Assembly: GCA_021793335.1 (NCBI GenBank)
Contig: JAJYSW010000208.1
Coordinates: forward strand, 1-5,641
Origin: Actinomycetes bacterium
Lineage (GTDB): Bacteria; Actinomycetota; Actinomycetes; Mycobacteriales; Micromonosporaceae
Reading direction: 5' to 3'
DNA: 5,641 nucleotides
Part shown: piece after piece, positions 4,021 to 5,641 of the stretch
How positions within the stretch are numbered: the first letter of the stretch is position 1
Layout of the letters: each line of letters begins with the position of its first letter
Notes under the pieces: model-generated
The model's input: the letters and a program-made list of their open reading frames with translations, nothing else
The model's database searches: none
What the model was told of the DNA's origin: nothing
Program-made: the position numbers and the translations under genes

Positions 4021-5641
4021 TCATCCGATCGGGAGATCGAAGACGGCCGAGTGGGATTGGAATTCGGATGCGCGGACTTGGACGGTGAGTTCCCAGTCTC
4101 CGGGGAGCGGCAGGTCCACGATGCAGTGGTACTGGCCCGGACCGTATTCGTGGATCACGGCCTCGACCGGGCCGAAGTCGCGCTCGGGGAGCGTCGCGGT
4201 GACCGCGGGGGCCTCCAGCGGCTCCAGGGCCGCTCCCGCGGCGTCGACGAGCGTCAGCGTGATGGAGTGCTCGCCGGGAGCCCCCGAATCCAGCTGCACT
4301 CGTGCTTCGCCGTCGCCGAGGGACGCTTGGAGGGAGACCGGGCCCGAATCCGCGGCGGCGGGCTCCTGGGTGTCCGGTTCGGCGCCGGGCGGGAGGTTCA
4401 CCAGGATGCCGGTCAGTGCGACGACGGCTGCCAGGACGGCGGCCTCGCCGTGCACGATGCGCCGCAGCCGCAGGAGAGCGGCCCGGGCTTCGCCGACGGC
4501 GCGGATCGAGGGGATGAGCCGGTACCGGTTCCATCCGGCGAGCGCCAACGCCACGGCGACCAGCCCCAGTTTGACCAGCAGCGCCCGGCCGTTGTCGGAT
4601 TCGAACACGCTGGCCCATTCGCGGTGGATCGCCCAGGCCATCGCGATCCCGCTCGCTCCCAGCGCGGCCACGCTGTACCCGGCCCAGCCCGAGAAGCGCG
4701 CGACCACGGCCGCGGCGCTCTCGGTGTCGGTCGCGCCGCGGCGCAGGCGCATGAGGACGACCGTGAGCCCTGCGATGCCGCCGATCCAGATCGCGGCCGT
4801 GGCGAGGTGGACGGCGTCGGCGGCGATCATGAGCCAGCGCGGTTCGAAGGCCATGGAGTGCCCGGTGAGGATCGGTGCGGACAGGGCCGCCGCGATGCCG
4901 ATGAGCACTGCGGGTGCGGACCTGGGGCGGCGCTTGCGCCCGGCCCCGAGCCAGACCGCGGCCACGCCGACGACGGTGACGGCGAGCGCGGCGAGTGCGC
5001 CGTTCTGCACGGTGCCGCGCCAGGCGTCGAGGTCGGCGATGCGGCTGAGCGGCTGCCCGGCCAGTTCGAGCGCGCCGACCGGGACGGCGGCGGCCGCCGC
5101 GAGGATCGTGAGCGCGCCGGCGAGGCGCAGGAGCCGGTGCCGTGGGCGGGGCGGGGCCAGTTCGCGGGCGATGGCGGTGCGGAAGAGCGCGTAGCCTGCG
5201 AACAGGAGCAGACCGAGATAGTGGGCGATGTTCACGACCTGGACGGCCCACGGCCGGTCGGTCGGCGTTTCGGCGGCGTCCACCGGCGGGGGCGCGACTC
5301 CGGTGCCGACGGTGAAGGACAGGACGCCGGAGATCGGGTGGGAGTCGGCGGAGACGACCCGCCAGTTGAGGTGGTATGAGCCGTCGGCGAGCTCGGGCAG
5401 GTCGATGATGACGTCGGTGTTGCCGGCGGCGGCCGATACCGCCTGTTCCTCGCCGTTGCCGTCCACCAGGAGCATCGCTTCGTCGACGGGGCGGACGGGT
5501 TCGTTGAAGGACAGGGTGACCGCATCGGGGGCGCTGTCCAGTGCGGCGCGGTCGGCGGGGTCGGTCGCCAGGAGGACGGCGTGCGCGCTGGCCGGGGCGG
5601 CGGGCGCGAGTGCGATGAAGAGGGCGGCCAGTTCGAGCGTG
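4021..5641 (-). CDS. CopC-CopD fusion copper protein, 5' end cut by window edge
   Basis: The frame is open to the window edge (539 residues visible, start codon missing). Residues 1-19 are the end of a signal peptide (hydrophobic, ending ASA). Cleavage there would leave His20 as the mature N-terminus. In CopC this histidine binds Cu(II) together with a D-x-H pair near mature residues 80-85, seen here as Asp99 and His101 in SADSHP. No methionine-rich Cu(I) site is visible in the CopC part. A CopD-type membrane domain follows, with about eight helices (roughly residues 131-416), including LTGHSM (His261) and ADAVHLATAAIWIGG (His278). Residues 435-539 form an extracytoplasmic beta-rich domain resembling the YtkA-like domain at the end of YcnJ-type proteins. 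The family is linked to copper uptake or handling; direction of transport is not shown here. It converges on the nrd operon and shares its terminator region. An internal ATG at 5475 is not the start, since it would delete the signal peptide and the copper-binding histidine. Confidence 0.9.
   Translation of the reverse strand, partial: TLELAALFIALAPAAPASAHAVLLATDPADRAALDSAPDAVTLSFNEPVRPVDEAMLLVDGNGEEQAVSAAAGNTDVIIDLPELADGSYHLNWRVVSADSHPISGVLSFTVGTGVAPPPVDAAETPTDRPWAVQVVNIAHYLGLLLFAGYALFRTAIARELAPPRPRHRLLRLAGALTILAAAAAVPVGALELAGQPLSRIADLDAWRGTVQNGALAALAVTVVGVAAVWLGAGRKRRPRSAPAVLIGIAAALSAPILTGHSMAFEPRWLMIAADAVHLATAAIWIGGIAGLTVVLMRLRRGATDTESAAAVVARFSGWAGYSVAALGASGIAMAWAIHREWASVFESDNGRALLVKLGLVAVALALAGWNRYRLIPSIRAVGEARAALLRLRRIVHGEAAVLAAVVALTGILVNLPPGAEPDTQEPAAADSGPVSLQASLGDGEARVQLDSGAPGEHSITLTLVDAAGAALEPLEAPAVTATLPERDFGPVEAVIHEYGPGQYHCIVDLPLPGDWELTVQVRASEFQSHSAVFDLPIG

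Noticed and set aside
3848..5379. Long open frames within the copper gene on both strands (minus 3848-5251, plus 3958-5379)
   Set aside because: They are Arg/Gly/Pro-rich shadow frames with no domains. The 4021-5641 minus frame carries CopC and CopD motifs throughout.

Overview
The window comes from a high-GC genome. Its codon use, the nrdI-nrdE-nrdF order and the protein sequences all look actinobacterial; I cannot name a genus. It holds three complete plus-strand genes forming one ribonucleotide reductase operon, then a strong terminator, then a convergent minus-strand copper-protein gene that runs off the right edge.

Bases 1-187 are regulatory. They contain two inverted repeats near the left edge, followed by a textbook pair of NrdR operator boxes (102-117 and 134-149) separated by a 16-bp linker. 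A -10-like hexamer lies inside the second box. A small hairpin (152-167) sits just upstream of the Shine-Dalgarno sequence of nrdI. No nrdH (glutaredoxin-like electron donor) lies between the operators and nrdI.

Bases 188-3899 are nrdI (flavodoxin-like activator), nrdE (catalytic large subunit) and nrdF (radical-generating small subunit). nrdI and nrdE overlap by ATGA; nrdE and nrdF are 29 bp apart. nrdE keeps all the classical catalytic residues.

The main discovery is in nrdF. By sequence it looks like an ordinary class Ib small subunit, but three of the four carboxylate metal ligands are replaced: Glu to Gln120, Glu to Ser180 and Glu to Lys214. Asp89, His123, His217 and the radical tyrosine Tyr127 remain. 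This Q-S-K pattern is the signature of the metal-free, DOPA-radical class Ie enzymes, which still need NrdI. The operon is therefore predicted to make deoxyribonucleotides without iron or manganese in the small subunit, under NrdR control.

Bases 3940-3988 are a long GC-rich hairpin terminator ending the nrd operon. Bases 4021-5641 (minus strand) encode a CopC-CopD-type copper protein with an extra C-terminal extracytoplasmic domain. Its signal peptide and the mature N-terminal histidine copper ligand are visible near the right edge, but the start codon lies outside the window.
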